This document shows positions 26,091-35,116 of a stretch of 64,000 bases of DNA, piece by piece. Under the pieces are notes generated by a model. It was not told the origin of the DNA and ran no database searches. It saw only the letters and a list, made by a program, of their open reading frames with translations. Each line of letters starts with the position of its first letter. Position 1 is the stretch's first letter. The stretch lies in contig NZ_CP030055.1 of the NCBI RefSeq assembly GCF_015291645.1, positions 1,612,001-1,676,000 on the forward strand, given 5' to 3'. Both the position numbers and the translations under genes were made by a program. This stretch comes from Bradyrhizobium sp. CCBAU 53340 (GTDB taxonomy: Bacteria > Pseudomonadota > Alphaproteobacteria > Rhizobiales > Xanthobacteraceae).

Positions 26091-27146
26091 TCACCGCAAA
26101 CTGGCGTTGATCTTGTCCAGCACCGCCGAGCCCGGGCACAGCGTATCCGCTTCAAGCGTGTTGAGCGGTGTCTCGACCGTGTTGAGATGGGCGTGCAGAT
26201 CGTCCGCATCGGGATCGACATAGAGCAGCCCGGTGACGATCTGGCCCTTGGCGGCGTGCTTGGCGAGGAAGGTCTGGGCGCCGAGCCGGTCGTGCGGATC
26301 GTAGTCGGCGTCGATCTTGCGCAGCGCTATCTTGCTGCCGTCGTGCTGCTCGACCACCTGCACGGTACCGGGCGCGTAATCGACCGCGATCGGATCGCGG
26401 CCGACCAGCACGTCGAGCCGGTTCACCGCGTCATTGTGCTCGCGGACATAGTCGAAGCTCTTGGTCGATCCGGCGTGGTTGTTGAAGGCGATGCAGGGGC
26501 TGATGACGTCGATGAAGGACGCGCCCTTGTGGCCGATCGCGGCCGCGATCAGCGGCACCAGCTGATTCTTGTCGCCGGAGAACGAGCGCGCCACGAAGGT
26601 GGCGCCGAGTTGCAACGCGATCGCGACGAGGTCGATGGCGTTGTCGGTGTTGGTGACGCCCTTCTTGCTCTTCGAGCCGCGGTCGGCGGTTGCCGAGAAT
26701 TGGCCCTTGGTCAGGCCGTAGACGCCGTTGTTCTCCACGATATAGGTCATGTTGACGCCGCGCCGGATCGAATGCGCGAACTGGCCAAAACCGATCGAGG
26801 CGGAATCGCCGTCGCCCGAGACGCCGAGATAGATCAGGTCGCGGTTGGCGAGGTTCGCGCCGGTCAGCACGGATGGCATGCGGCCGTGCACGGAGTTGAA
26901 GCCGTGCGAATTGCCGAGGAAGTAGTCCGGCGTCTTCGACGAGCAGCCGATGCCGGAGATCTTTGCGACACGGTGCGGCTCGATCGAGAGCTCGTAGCAG
27001 GCCTCGATGATCGAGGCCGTGATCGAGTCATGGCCGCAGCCGGCGCATAGCGTCGAGATCTTGCCCTCGTAGTCGCGATGCGTGTAGCCGAGCTCGTTCT
27101 TCTTGAGCCCCGGATGATGAAACTTCGGCTTGGCAATATAGGTCAT
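26091..27146 (-). CDS. korB: 2-oxoacid:acceptor oxidoreductase, beta subunit
   Basis: 351-residue thiamine-diphosphate subunit of a 2-oxoacid (probably 2-oxoglutarate) oxidoreductase. Cys motifs LCAGCGHD and ISGIGCSSKTPDYF are those of KorB-type subunits; GDGDSASIGFGQFAHSIRRG followed by IVENNGVYGLTKGQ is the TPP/Mg motif. The ATG overlaps the korA stop by 4 bp. Would decarboxylate the oxoacid to an acyl-CoA while passing electrons to the Fe-S/FAD subunit encoded upstream. Confidence 0.9.
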   Translation of the reverse strand: MTYIAKPKFHHPGLKKNELGYTHRDYEGKISTLCAGCGHDSITASIIEACYELSIEPHRVAKISGIGCSSKTPDYFLGNSHGFNSVHGRMPSVLTGANLANRDLIYLGVSGDGDSASIGFGQFAHSIRRGVNMTYIVENNGVYGLTKGQFSATADRGSKSKKGVTNTDNAIDLVAIALQLGATFVARSFSGDKNQLVPLIAAAIGHKGASFIDVISPCIAFNNHAGSTKSFDYVREHNDAVNRLDVLVGRDPIAVDYAPGTVQVVEQHDGSKIALRKIDADYDPHDRLGAQTFLAKHAAKGQIVTGLLYVDPDADDLHAHLNTVETPLNTLEADTLCPGSAVLDKINASLR

Positions 27147-28990
27147 GACACGGCCTTGCGGAGCGGGGTCACCTTGAGGTGATCCTGGTGGTCGCCAATG
27201 GCTTTTGCAATGAAGCGGGCGGTGATCGGGGTGCCGTCATAATGCACGATCGGCACGAGGCGGACCGGATCGATGCCGTTCTCGTTGACGATGAGCTGAC
27301 GGAGCTGGCTGTCGCGGTTCTGCTCGACCACATAGACGAAGTCGTGCTCGGCGAGGAAGCTGGCGACGCTGGAGTGGAACGGGAAGGCGCGAATGCGCAG
27401 GCGATCGAGCTGGTGCCCGCGTGCTTCCAATAGTCCGATCGCCTCGTCCATCGCCGGCGAGGTCGAGCCGAAATAGATCACGCCATATTTGGTCGGCCGT
27501 TCCGCATTGGCCTGCAGCGGCCGCGGCACGAGGTCCTGCGCGGTCTCGAACTTGCGCACGAGCCGCTGCATGTTGTCAGCATAGACAGTGCCTTCCTCGG
27601 AATAACGCGCATAGCGGTCGCGCGAGGTGCCGCGCGTGAAGTAGGAGCCCTTGGTCGGATGCGTGCCGGGATAGGTGCGGTAGGGGATGCCGTCGCCGTC
27701 GACATCGAGATAGCGGCCGAAGTCGCGGCCTTCCTCCAGCATCTCCGCAGTCATCACCTTGCCGCGGTCATATTGCTTGGCGTCGTCCCACTTCAGGGGC
27801 CGGCAGAGCCGGTGGTTCATGCCGATGTCGAGATCGAGCATCAGGAAGATCGTGGTCTGCAGACGCTCGGCGAGGTCGAACGCGGCGGCCGCGAACTCGA
27901 ACGCCTCGGCCGGATCTTCGGGGAACAGCAGCACATGCTTGGTGTCGCCATGCGAGGCATAGGCGCAGGCGATGATGTCGCATTGCTGGGTGCGGGTCGG
28001 CATGCCCGTCGAGGGGCCGGCACGCTGGATGTTCATGATCACGGCCGGGATCTCGGCAAAGTAAGAAAGGCCGATGAACTCGGTCATCAGCGAGATGCCG
28101 GGCCCCGAGGTCGCTGTGAAGGCGCGCGCGCCGTTCCAGGAGGCGCCGATGACGATGCCGATCGAAGCCAGTTCGTCCTCGCCCTGTACGATCGCGTACT
28201 TGGCTTTGCCGGTTTCCGGATCGTGCCGGTACTTCTTGCAATGGGCGGTGAAAGCTTCGGCCACCGACGAGGACGGCGTGATCGGATACCAGGCACACAC
28301 CGTGGCGCCGCCATAGACGGCGCCAAGCGCGGCAGCGCTGTTGCCCTCGATGAAGATGCGGTCGCCGACCTTGTCAGATTTCTTCACCCTGAGACCGATC
28401 GGGCATTTCAAATTCTGCAGTGCCCAGTCGCGGCCGAGATGCAGCGCGTGGACGTTGGAGGAGAGCAGCTTCTCCTTGCCCTTGTACTGCTCGCTGATCA
28501 GCTGCTCGATCAGCTTCGGGTCCATCTCGAGCAGCGCACTGAGCGCGCCGAGATAGATGATGTTCTTGAACAGCTGGCGCTGGCGCGGATCGGTGTAGGT
28601 CGAGTTGGTGATCGCGGTCAGCGGCACGCCGATCACGGTGATGTCGTCGCGGAATTTGGTCGACGGCATCGGCTTGGTGGAATCGTAGAACAGATAGCCG
28701 CCGGGCTCGATGCCGGCGACGTCCTTGTCCCAGGTCTGCGGGTTCATCGCCACCATCATGTCGACGCCGCCGCGGGCGCCGAGATGGCCGTCTTCCGTCA
28801 CCCGCACCTCATACCAGGTCGGCAGGCCCTGGATGTTGGAGGGGAAGATGTTGCGCGGGGAGACCGGCACGCCATGGCGCAGGATCGCGCGTGCGAACAT
28901 CTCGTTCGCGCTGGCCGAGCCCGAGCCATTGACGTTGGCGAAGCGGACGACGAAGTCGTTTACGCTGCTGATCGGCTTTTTGTCGGACAT
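27143..28990 (-). CDS. korA: 2-oxoacid:acceptor oxidoreductase, fused gamma-alpha subunit
   Basis: 615 residues: gamma domain first (FANVNGSGSASANEMFARAI, about 1-190), then alpha (IEGNSAAALGAVYGGATVCAWYPITPSSSVAEAF, from about 215). The PITPSS motif and GPGISLMTEFIGLSYFAEIPAV are characteristic of the alpha subunit. ATG at 28990 is preceded by the end of the FAD subunit gene (31-bp overlap), and its stop overlaps korB, so all three are translated as a unit. Confidence 0.9.
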   Translation of the reverse strand: MSDKKPISSVNDFVVRFANVNGSGSASANEMFARAILRHGVPVSPRNIFPSNIQGLPTWYEVRVTEDGHLGARGGVDMMVAMNPQTWDKDVAGIEPGGYLFYDSTKPMPSTKFRDDITVIGVPLTAITNSTYTDPRQRQLFKNIIYLGALSALLEMDPKLIEQLISEQYKGKEKLLSSNVHALHLGRDWALQNLKCPIGLRVKKSDKVGDRIFIEGNSAAALGAVYGGATVCAWYPITPSSSVAEAFTAHCKKYRHDPETGKAKYAIVQGEDELASIGIVIGASWNGARAFTATSGPGISLMTEFIGLSYFAEIPAVIMNIQRAGPSTGMPTRTQQCDIIACAYASHGDTKHVLLFPEDPAEAFEFAAAAFDLAERLQTTIFLMLDLDIGMNHRLCRPLKWDDAKQYDRGKVMTAEMLEEGRDFGRYLDVDGDGIPYRTYPGTHPTKGSYFTRGTSRDRYARYSEEGTVYADNMQRLVRKFETAQDLVPRPLQANAERPTKYGVIYFGSTSPAMDEAIGLLEARGHQLDRLRIRAFPFHSSVASFLAEHDFVYVVEQNRDSQLRQLIVNENGIDPVRLVPIVHYDGTPITARFIAKAIGDHQDHLKVTPLRKAVS

Positions 28991-30759
28991 GTCGAACCTG
29001 CGTGAGTCATCTCGATGAAATATTTCTGCATGTCCCAGGCCCCGGTGGGACAACGCTCGGCGCACAGCCCGCAATGCAGGCAGACGTCCTCGTCCTTGAC
29101 CATGACGCGTCCGGTCTTGAGATCGGACGAGACGTAGAGATCCTGATCCGGGTGCGGCGAGGGCGCCTTAAGGCGCGTGCGCAGGTCGCTTTCCTCACCA
29201 TTGCCGGTGAAGGTGATGCAATCCATCGGGCAGATGTCGGCGCAGGCATCGCATTCGATGCAGAGCGAGGTCGAGAACACGGTCTGGACGTCGCAGTTCA
29301 GGCAGCGATGGGCCTCGCCGAGCGCGAGCTTGACGTCATAGCCGAGCTCGACCTCGGTCTTGATGTCCTTCAGCGCGACCACCTTGTCGCGATGCGGCAC
29401 CTTGAAGCGCTTGTCGATGGAGATGTCGTTGTCATAGCTCCATTCGTGGATGCCCATCTTTTGCGAGGAGACCTGCACCTCAGGCAGTGGCCGCTCGGTG
29501 ATGTCCTCGCCGGAGAGCAGCTTGTGGATCGACAACGCGGCATCGTGGCCGTGCGCGACCGCCCAGATGATGTTCTTCGGGCCGAATGCGGCATCGCCGC
29601 CGAAGAACACTTTCGGGTTGGTCGAGACAAAGGTCTTCGGGTCGACCTTGGGCATGTGCCATTTGTCGAACTCGATGCCGCAATCCTGCTCGATCCAGGG
29701 GAAGGCATTCTCCTGGCCGACCGCGACCAGCACGTCGTCGCACGGAATGGTCTGATCGGGATCGCCCGAGGGCACCAGATTGCGGCGGCCTTTTGCGTCG
29801 TATTCGGCTTTGACGTGCTGGAAGGTGACGCCGATCAGCTTGCCGGCGACGTGCTTGAAGGCCACCGGAACCATGTAGTTGAGGATCGGGATATCCTCGT
29901 GGATGGCGTCTTCCTTCTCCCAGGGCGAGGCCTTCATCTCCTCGAAGCCGGAGCGCACCACCACCGTGACTTTCTCGCCGCCGAGGCGGCGCGCGGTGCG
30001 GCAGCAATCCATCGCGGTGTTGCCGCCGCCGAGCACGATCACGCGCTTGCCGATCTTGTCGGTGTGCCCGAACGAAACCGAGGAGAGCCAGTCAATTCCG
30101 ATATGGATGTTGGCAGCGGCTTCCTTGCGGCCGGGAATGTCGAGCTCGCGGCCGCGCGGCGCGCCGGAGCCGACGAAGATCGCGTCGTATTTCTCGGCGA
30201 GCAGCGCCTTCATGCTCTCGATGCGATGGCCGCCCTTGAATTCGACGCCGAGACCCAGGATGTAGCCGGTCTCCTCGTCGATCACCGAATTGGGCAGGCG
30301 GAATTTGGGGATCTGCGTCCGCATCATGCCGCCGGCTTCGGGATCGCCGTCGAACACGGTGCAGTGATAGCCGAGCGGCGCAAGATCACGCGCCACCGTC
30401 AGCGAGGCCGGACCGCCGCCGACGAATGCGACGCGCTTGCCGTTCTTCGCGGTCGGCTTCGGCAGCCGTTGCTTAATGTCGTCCTTGAAGTCGGCCGCGA
30501 CGCGCTTCAAGCGGCAGATCGCTACCGGCGTCTCCTCGACGCGGCCGCGGCGGCACGCCGGCTCGCAAGGACGATCGCAGGTGCGTCCCAGGATTCCGGG
30601 AAACACGTTCGATTTCCAATTGATCATGTAGGCGTCGCTGTAGCGGCCTTGTGCGATCAGTCGGATGTATTCGGGAACCGGGGTGTGCGCAGGACAGGCC
30701 CACTGGCAATCGACCACTTTGTGAAAGTAGTCGGGGGCCGCGATATCGGTCGGTTTCAT
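28960..30759 (-). CDS. korC: FAD/Fe-S NAD(P) oxidoreductase subunit (KorC-like, GltD-like)
   Basis: 599 residues. An N-terminal GltD-type cluster region (CQWACPAHTPVPEYI, GRTCDRPCEPACRRG), FAD-binding VAFVGGGPASLTVARDLAPLG, NAD(P)-binding VIVLGGGNTAMDCCRTARRLGG, FAD motif FFGGDAAFGPKNIIWAVAHG, and two C-terminal 4Fe-4S motifs (CIECDACADICP and CLHCGLCAERCP). First gene of a three-gene operon with korA and korB. This architecture matches the KorC subunit described for the NADP-linked 2-oxoglutarate oxidoreductase of Azoarcus evansii, which I take as the model; substrate remains inferred. Confidence 0.85.
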   Translation of the reverse strand: MKPTDIAAPDYFHKVVDCQWACPAHTPVPEYIRLIAQGRYSDAYMINWKSNVFPGILGRTCDRPCEPACRRGRVEETPVAICRLKRVAADFKDDIKQRLPKPTAKNGKRVAFVGGGPASLTVARDLAPLGYHCTVFDGDPEAGGMMRTQIPKFRLPNSVIDEETGYILGLGVEFKGGHRIESMKALLAEKYDAIFVGSGAPRGRELDIPGRKEAAANIHIGIDWLSSVSFGHTDKIGKRVIVLGGGNTAMDCCRTARRLGGEKVTVVVRSGFEEMKASPWEKEDAIHEDIPILNYMVPVAFKHVAGKLIGVTFQHVKAEYDAKGRRNLVPSGDPDQTIPCDDVLVAVGQENAFPWIEQDCGIEFDKWHMPKVDPKTFVSTNPKVFFGGDAAFGPKNIIWAVAHGHDAALSIHKLLSGEDITERPLPEVQVSSQKMGIHEWSYDNDISIDKRFKVPHRDKVVALKDIKTEVELGYDVKLALGEAHRCLNCDVQTVFSTSLCIECDACADICPMDCITFTGNGEESDLRTRLKAPSPHPDQDLYVSSDLKTGRVMVKDEDVCLHCGLCAERCPTGAWDMQKYFIEMTHAGSTCPTKSRSAA

Positions 30760-31148
30760 TCCTACCCTCGTCCGCGCAGGCTCAAAGACCTGGCGGCCTC
30801 TTCTTGAGCTTGTCCACGCTTAACGCGCGGCGATCTGGTTTCTGAATGACGTCATTGGGTTAGCTTATTAGAACCGTCCCGGAGTACAACGGCAAATTTT
30901 CGTGCGTCCCCGCTTTCATGGGAGCCAAGCGCGCACAGCATTAACAGCCGCACGCACTCATGCGGCAGTGCAGCATGAGCTCTCCGCGCGTCGAAGATCT
31001 CGTGCCCCGGACGCAGCGCAGCGCCTCTTCGGTGGTGCTCTGCAGAGCCGGGGCCCATGCATCAGCAAGTGCGTGGCCTGCTGGGCCCCGGCACTGCGCA
31101 GCAACGCTTGCGCGTTGCGGCGCGTCGGGGACACGAGAGCAACGCGCT
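30760..31148. other. 389-bp spacer with repeat at its 3' end
   Basis: Upstream region of the kor operon. 30760-31000 shows no gene; short frames on either strand lack ribosome sites and homology. The right part is the palindromic repeat listed separately. Confidence 0.6.
31001..31135. repeat. Palindromic repeat, GTGCCCCGG / CCGGGGCCCA family
   Basis: GTGCCCCGGACGCAGCGCAG is followed by GAGCCGGGGCCCATGC, CTGGGCCCCGGCACTGCGCAG and a closing GTCGGGGACACGAG; the segments pair in nested hairpins. Typical bradyrhizobial intergenic repeat. Sits at the 3' end of the pqq operon and may terminate it. Confidence 0.65.
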
Positions 31149-31826
31149 TCAGCTGCTCGCGATATCGCTCTTCGCCAGATCCCACATCAGGCTGTAGGTG
31201 CCGACGGAAACGGGAGGCGGAAATGGCGCCGCGGCGGGGCCGGTAAAGCGTTCGGCGATGACGGCCGAGACCGCACCGACGCGGATGCCGTCGATCAGCA
31301 CGAACCAGTCGCGTGCGCCTTCGTTGCGCACGGCCGGAATTTCAGGCGTTGCGCCGGACAATTCCGATTCGCTCTCGAGCAGATGCATCGAGATGATGCC
31401 TTCGCATGTCTCCGGCGCCAGCTTTTCTTGCAGTGCATCACGCCATGCGCTCGCATTGTCTGGATGAGGCCGTAACCGCACGAGCCCGAGCGCGGCCCCG
31501 CGGCCGCTCCCCTTGCTGATGGTGATGCGCGCGACCACGCGCAGCATGTCCTTGAAGCGCGCCATGGTCCGCCGCGACCAATCGGTCGGATTGGCAAGCC
31601 GCGCCCGGTAGGCGGGACTGTCGAGCACGGCGAGCGTCGCGGTCGAATAGAGGCAGAGATATTTGGGATTGGCGGCGTGCGCGACATAGCGTCGTGCTTC
31701 GAGAAAGCCTTCGATCGCGACGCGTTCTTCGAGATGTTCGCGATCGTACCAGTGGTTGAAATCGGCCTCATCTGAAGCGTCGATGTTCATCGACGTCAGC
31801 AGCATGCCCTTCCCGGCAAGCGGCAT
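31149..31826 (-). CDS. DUF4286-type protein, ferredoxin-like fold (predicted)
   Basis: 225 residues, last gene of the pqq operon (20 bp after the iminopeptidase). The N-terminus LLTSMNIDASDEADFNHWYDREHLEERV is the pattern of DUF4286/EthD-like dimeric alpha-beta barrels, repeated weakly in the second half (LVRLRPHPDNASAWRDALQEKL), so it may be a duplicated domain. No catalytic residues can be named. Cotranscription with PQQ synthesis is the only hint to a role. Confidence 0.65.
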   Translation of the reverse strand: MPLAGKGMLLTSMNIDASDEADFNHWYDREHLEERVAIEGFLEARRYVAHAANPKYLCLYSTATLAVLDSPAYRARLANPTDWSRRTMARFKDMLRVVARITISKGSGRGAALGLVRLRPHPDNASAWRDALQEKLAPETCEGIISMHLLESESELSGATPEIPAVRNEGARDWFVLIDGIRVGAVSAVIAERFTGPAAAPFPPPVSVGTYSLMWDLAKSDIASS

Positions 31827-31846
31827 TTTCTTGTCCTTGTTTCGCG

Positions 31847-32833
31847 CTAGCGCGCGGCCTTTGACGCAAGATCCGCGATCGACCTCATCACCGCGTCCCG
31901 CACGCCGGCATCATAGAGCGAATGGCCGGCCTCTTCCACGATCCTGACCTCGGAACCCGGCCACACTTTCGCGAGCCGTGCGGATGTCTCAGGCGGGCAC
32001 AACAGGTCGTAGCGGCCTTGCACGATAATGCCGGGGATGTCTTTCAGCCTGGCAGCATTTCGCAACAACTGCTCTTCGCCCATGAAGGAGTTGTTGGCGA
32101 AATAATGCGCCTCCATGAACGGCGTCGCCGGCAGCGTGCGCCAGACGTTGAGCGAGGCAAGATCAAGTCGCGTCTTGGCCGCCTTGTGCTCCGACAGCGC
32201 GCGCTCGGTGTCATGCCAGGCACGCGAGGCCGGACCATGTATAGCGGGATCGGCATCGAGAATACGGCGATAATAGGCTTGCACCGGTCGCGCGCGCTCC
32301 TCCGGCGGCAGCACGCTGAGAAAATCCTCGTGCAAGGCCGGGTAGAATTGCGCCAGTCGCGCGGTAAAGGCGGTCTCGACTTCTCCCTGCGTGCCCAGAA
32401 ACGTCGCGCGCAGCGCAATGCCGGAGACGCGCTCGGGATGGGCCTCTGCATAGGCCAGCGCCAGCGTCGCGCCCCAGGAGCCGCCCACTACGATCCAGCG
32501 TGTGATGCCGAACTTTTCGCGGATCTTCTCCATGTCGGCGATCAGATGCGCCGTGGTGTTGTGCTCGCGCGAGCCCTTCGGCCGGCTGCGGCCGCAGCCA
32601 CGCTGGTCGAACAGCACCGCGTGCATGCGCTCGGGATCAAACAGCCGGCGATGATCAGGCTGGCAGCCGCTGCCGGGGCCGCCGTGCAGATAGATCGCGG
32701 GAATGCCGCCTTCGCGGCCGACGCTTTCGACATGGAGCTCGTGGCCGTCGCCGACATCAAGCATATCGGAGGTCAGCGGCGCGAAGGGATCGGCGCGCCT
32801 GGCGGCGGTACCTGCGTCGGCGTCAGGCCCCAT
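31847..32833 (-). CDS. pip: Proline iminopeptidase
   Basis: 328-residue alpha/beta hydrolase removing N-terminal proline from peptides. IYLHGGPGSGCQPDHRRLFDP is the oxyanion region, VLFDQRGCGRS is the family hallmark, VVGGSWGATLALAYAEAHP holds the nucleophile Ser, and EEAGHSLYD the catalytic His. The ATG at 32833 overlaps the pqqE stop by 11 bp, so it is translationally coupled to PQQ genes. Inference: it could take part in trimming PqqA-derived peptides, since no pqqF or pqqG protease gene is in the window. Confidence 0.9.
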   Translation of the reverse strand: MGPDADAGTAARRADPFAPLTSDMLDVGDGHELHVESVGREGGIPAIYLHGGPGSGCQPDHRRLFDPERMHAVLFDQRGCGRSRPKGSREHNTTAHLIADMEKIREKFGITRWIVVGGSWGATLALAYAEAHPERVSGIALRATFLGTQGEVETAFTARLAQFYPALHEDFLSVLPPEERARPVQAYYRRILDADPAIHGPASRAWHDTERALSEHKAAKTRLDLASLNVWRTLPATPFMEAHYFANNSFMGEEQLLRNAARLKDIPGIIVQGRYDLLCPPETSARLAKVWPGSEVRIVEEAGHSLYDAGVRDAVMRSIADLASKAAR

Positions 32834-34016
32834 TCTCGGATTCCAGGGTGCCACCGGCGAAGTTGCGGTAGAGGAAGCGGTTGGTCTCGCCTTCGGCCTC
32901 GGTTTCCGCCTGCTTGAAGATGGTCTCGTGCAGCGGCGACAGCGCGCAGGCCGGATCGGTGTTGGCGGCATCGCCTGTCAGCGCAAAGGCCTGGCAGCGG
33001 CAGCCGCCGAAATCGATCTCGCGGAACTCGCAGGTCTTGCACGGCTCTTTCATCCAGCCGGTGCCGCGATAACGGTTGAAGGCCTCGGAGTTCTGCCAGA
33101 TCCAGGCGATCGAATGGTTGGAACGCACCGACAAGAAGTCGAGTCCGGTGATGCTCTCGGCGGCGTGGCAGGGCAGCACCTTGCCGGCGGGGGAGATGTT
33201 GAAGAACTGCCGGCCCCAGCCGCCCATGCACTTCTTCGGCCGCTGCGCGTAATAATCAGGCACGACGTAGTCGATCGCGAGCGTGCCCTTCAGCCGCTCG
33301 CGCGCTTCTTCGACGAGGCGGGTGCACTCATCGAGTTGCGCCACCGTCGGCATCAGCGCGGCGCGGTTCTTCAGCGCCCAGCCGTAATACTGCACATTGG
33401 CGACCTCGAGCCGGTCGGCGTCGAGATCGATGGACATCTGGATGATGTCGGGGAGCTGATGCAAATTCTGCCGGTGCATCACCGCATTCACGGTGAGCGG
33501 CAAGTCGAGCTCGCGCGTCCATTTGGCGACCTCGAGCTTCTTGCGATGGCCGCCCTTGTAGCCGGCGACGCGATCGGCAAGGCCTTCCTCGATGCCCTGG
33601 AAGGAGATCTGCACATGGCAGAGCCCGGCATCGGCAAGCTCGCCGAGCTTCTCGCGCGTCAGCAGCACGGCCGAAGTGATGAGGTTGGTGTAGAGCCCGA
33701 CGTCGCTGGCATGCTTGACCAGCTCGACCAGGTCTTTCCGCGCGGTCGGCTCGCCGCCGGAGAAATGCACCTGCAGCACGCCGATCTCGGCGAGCTCGCT
33801 CAGAACCTTCTTCCATTCGTCGGTGGTCAGCTCCTTGCCCGAGCGATCGAGCTCGACGGGATTGGAGCAATAGGGGCATTGCAGCGGGCAGCGATGCGTG
33901 ATTTCCAGCAGCACCGCAAGCGGAATGCCGAAGGTCTCAGCCGTCGAGCGCTGCTTCTCCAGCACCGCAAGGCTATCGCTGGCGTCGGGCGGGATGGTCG
34001 GGAGCACATCGCTCAT
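32823..34016 (-). CDS. pqqE: PQQ biosynthesis radical SAM enzyme PqqE
   Basis: Forms the Glu-Tyr carbon-carbon crosslink in PqqA. 397 residues: the radical SAM CX3CX2C motif in THRCPLQCPYCSNP near residue 32, VHFSGGEPTARKDL, and the C-terminal SPASM cluster Cys (KVLPCHAAESI, CKTCEFREIDFGGCRCQAF, DPACALS). The ATG overlaps the pqqD stop by 4 bp. Confidence 0.96.
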   Translation of the reverse strand: MSDVLPTIPPDASDSLAVLEKQRSTAETFGIPLAVLLEITHRCPLQCPYCSNPVELDRSGKELTTDEWKKVLSELAEIGVLQVHFSGGEPTARKDLVELVKHASDVGLYTNLITSAVLLTREKLGELADAGLCHVQISFQGIEEGLADRVAGYKGGHRKKLEVAKWTRELDLPLTVNAVMHRQNLHQLPDIIQMSIDLDADRLEVANVQYYGWALKNRAALMPTVAQLDECTRLVEEARERLKGTLAIDYVVPDYYAQRPKKCMGGWGRQFFNISPAGKVLPCHAAESITGLDFLSVRSNHSIAWIWQNSEAFNRYRGTGWMKEPCKTCEFREIDFGGCRCQAFALTGDAANTDPACALSPLHETIFKQAETEAEGETNRFLYRNFAGGTLESENGA

Positions 34017-34324
34017 GGCGTCTTCTCCCTGATCTCGGTCAAAAAACCCTTGTCAGCGAGATCCTGCAGCATGGCGATGACATCGGTCAGGATTGCCTCG
34101 CGCGGCGCGGCGTATTTCGCCGCCAATTGATCGGCGACCTCGCCGACATTGCGCTTGCCGTCGCAGAGCTGCAAGACCTCGACCGCGATCTCGTCCGGCG
34201 CCAGCACCCGTTCCGGCGCCAGGATCACCCAGACCTTGCGCGTCTCGTCATATTTCAGCTTGGCATGCCGCGGCAGCACGGGGCGGCTTGCCTCGCTGAC
34301 GCTGATGTTCCGCGGCCCGGCCAT
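34013..34324 (-). CDS. pqqD: PQQ biosynthesis chaperone PqqD
   Basis: 103-residue RRE-type peptide chaperone that presents PqqA to PqqE. LPRHAKLKYDETRKVWVILAPERVL and DEIAVEVLQLCDGKRNVGEVADQLAAKY are the standard PqqD segments. It lies 12 bp after pqqC and overlaps pqqE. Length is normal with a short N-terminal extension. Confidence 0.95.
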   Translation of the reverse strand: MAGPRNISVSEASRPVLPRHAKLKYDETRKVWVILAPERVLAPDEIAVEVLQLCDGKRNVGEVADQLAAKYAAPREAILTDVIAMLQDLADKGFLTEIREKTP

Positions 34325-34336
34325 GGCTTGGTCCTC

Positions 34337-35116
34337 TTAACCCGCCTTGGGCACGAACGCGCCCGGCGGAATGTTGCCTTCGACATAGGCATGATAGAGC
34401 GCGTCGAGCTGCACCCACAACACGTTGGTCTTGAAGATCAGCGCATTGCAGACGGAAGCGCGCTCCTCCGGCGTCCGGGCATGCGTCCTGACATAGTCGA
34501 GCGCGAAATTGGCATCGCGCGGCGCCTGTGTCAGGCGGCGCTTGAAGTAGCTCATGATGTCGGGATTGACGAAGTCGTAGTGCTGCAACATGCCGGCGAT
34601 GCGCTCTTCGTGGATGCTCGGCGCGAACAGCTCCGTGAGCGAGGAGGCGATCGCCTCCAGCGGGCTCTTCTCGCGGCAATAGTGCACATAGGCTTCGACC
34701 GCAAAACGCGTTGCCGGCAGGATTCCCTCGGTCGATTCCACATAGGCCGTGTCGAGCCCCAGGCCTTCGGTCAATTTGATCCAGCGCTCGATGCCGCCCT
34801 CTGAGCCGACGTCGCCGTCATGATCCTCGATGCGGTGGCGCCATTCCAGGCGCGTGGCGCGGTCGCGGAAGCGCGAGATCACGACCGCGTCCTTGATCGG
34901 GATGGTGCTCTGGTAATAATAGCGGTTCAGCGCCCAGGCCTGCACCTGGCCCTTGTTCAGCTTGCCGCCGTGCAGCAGCTTATGGAACGGATGCAGGCTG
35001 TGATAGCGCGTCGCGCCGATATGGCGCAGCGTGGCCTCCAGCTCCTCGGCCGAGTTGAGCCTGATATCCTTGCCGATCGAGAGCGCAGTCATTCCCGTCA
35101 TGGATACAGCAGTCAC
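34337..35116 (-). CDS. pqqC: Pyrroloquinoline-quinone synthase PqqC
   Basis: Cofactor-free oxidase closing the rings in the last step of PQQ synthesis. 259 residues: YHSLHPFHKLLHGGKLNKGQ, WALNRYYYQSTIPIKDA, and RIEDHDGDVGSEGGIERWI hold the substrate and catalytic His. The GTG at 35116 overlaps the pqqB stop (GTGA) with GGAG eight bases upstream; ATG codons 15 and 24 bases later are alternatives. Confidence 0.95.
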   Translation of the reverse strand: MTAVSMTGMTALSIGKDIRLNSAEELEATLRHIGATRYHSLHPFHKLLHGGKLNKGQVQAWALNRYYYQSTIPIKDAVVISRFRDRATRLEWRHRIEDHDGDVGSEGGIERWIKLTEGLGLDTAYVESTEGILPATRFAVEAYVHYCREKSPLEAIASSLTELFAPSIHEERIAGMLQHYDFVNPDIMSYFKRRLTQAPRDANFALDYVRTHARTPEERASVCNALIFKTNVLWVQLDALYHAYVEGNIPPGAFVPKAG

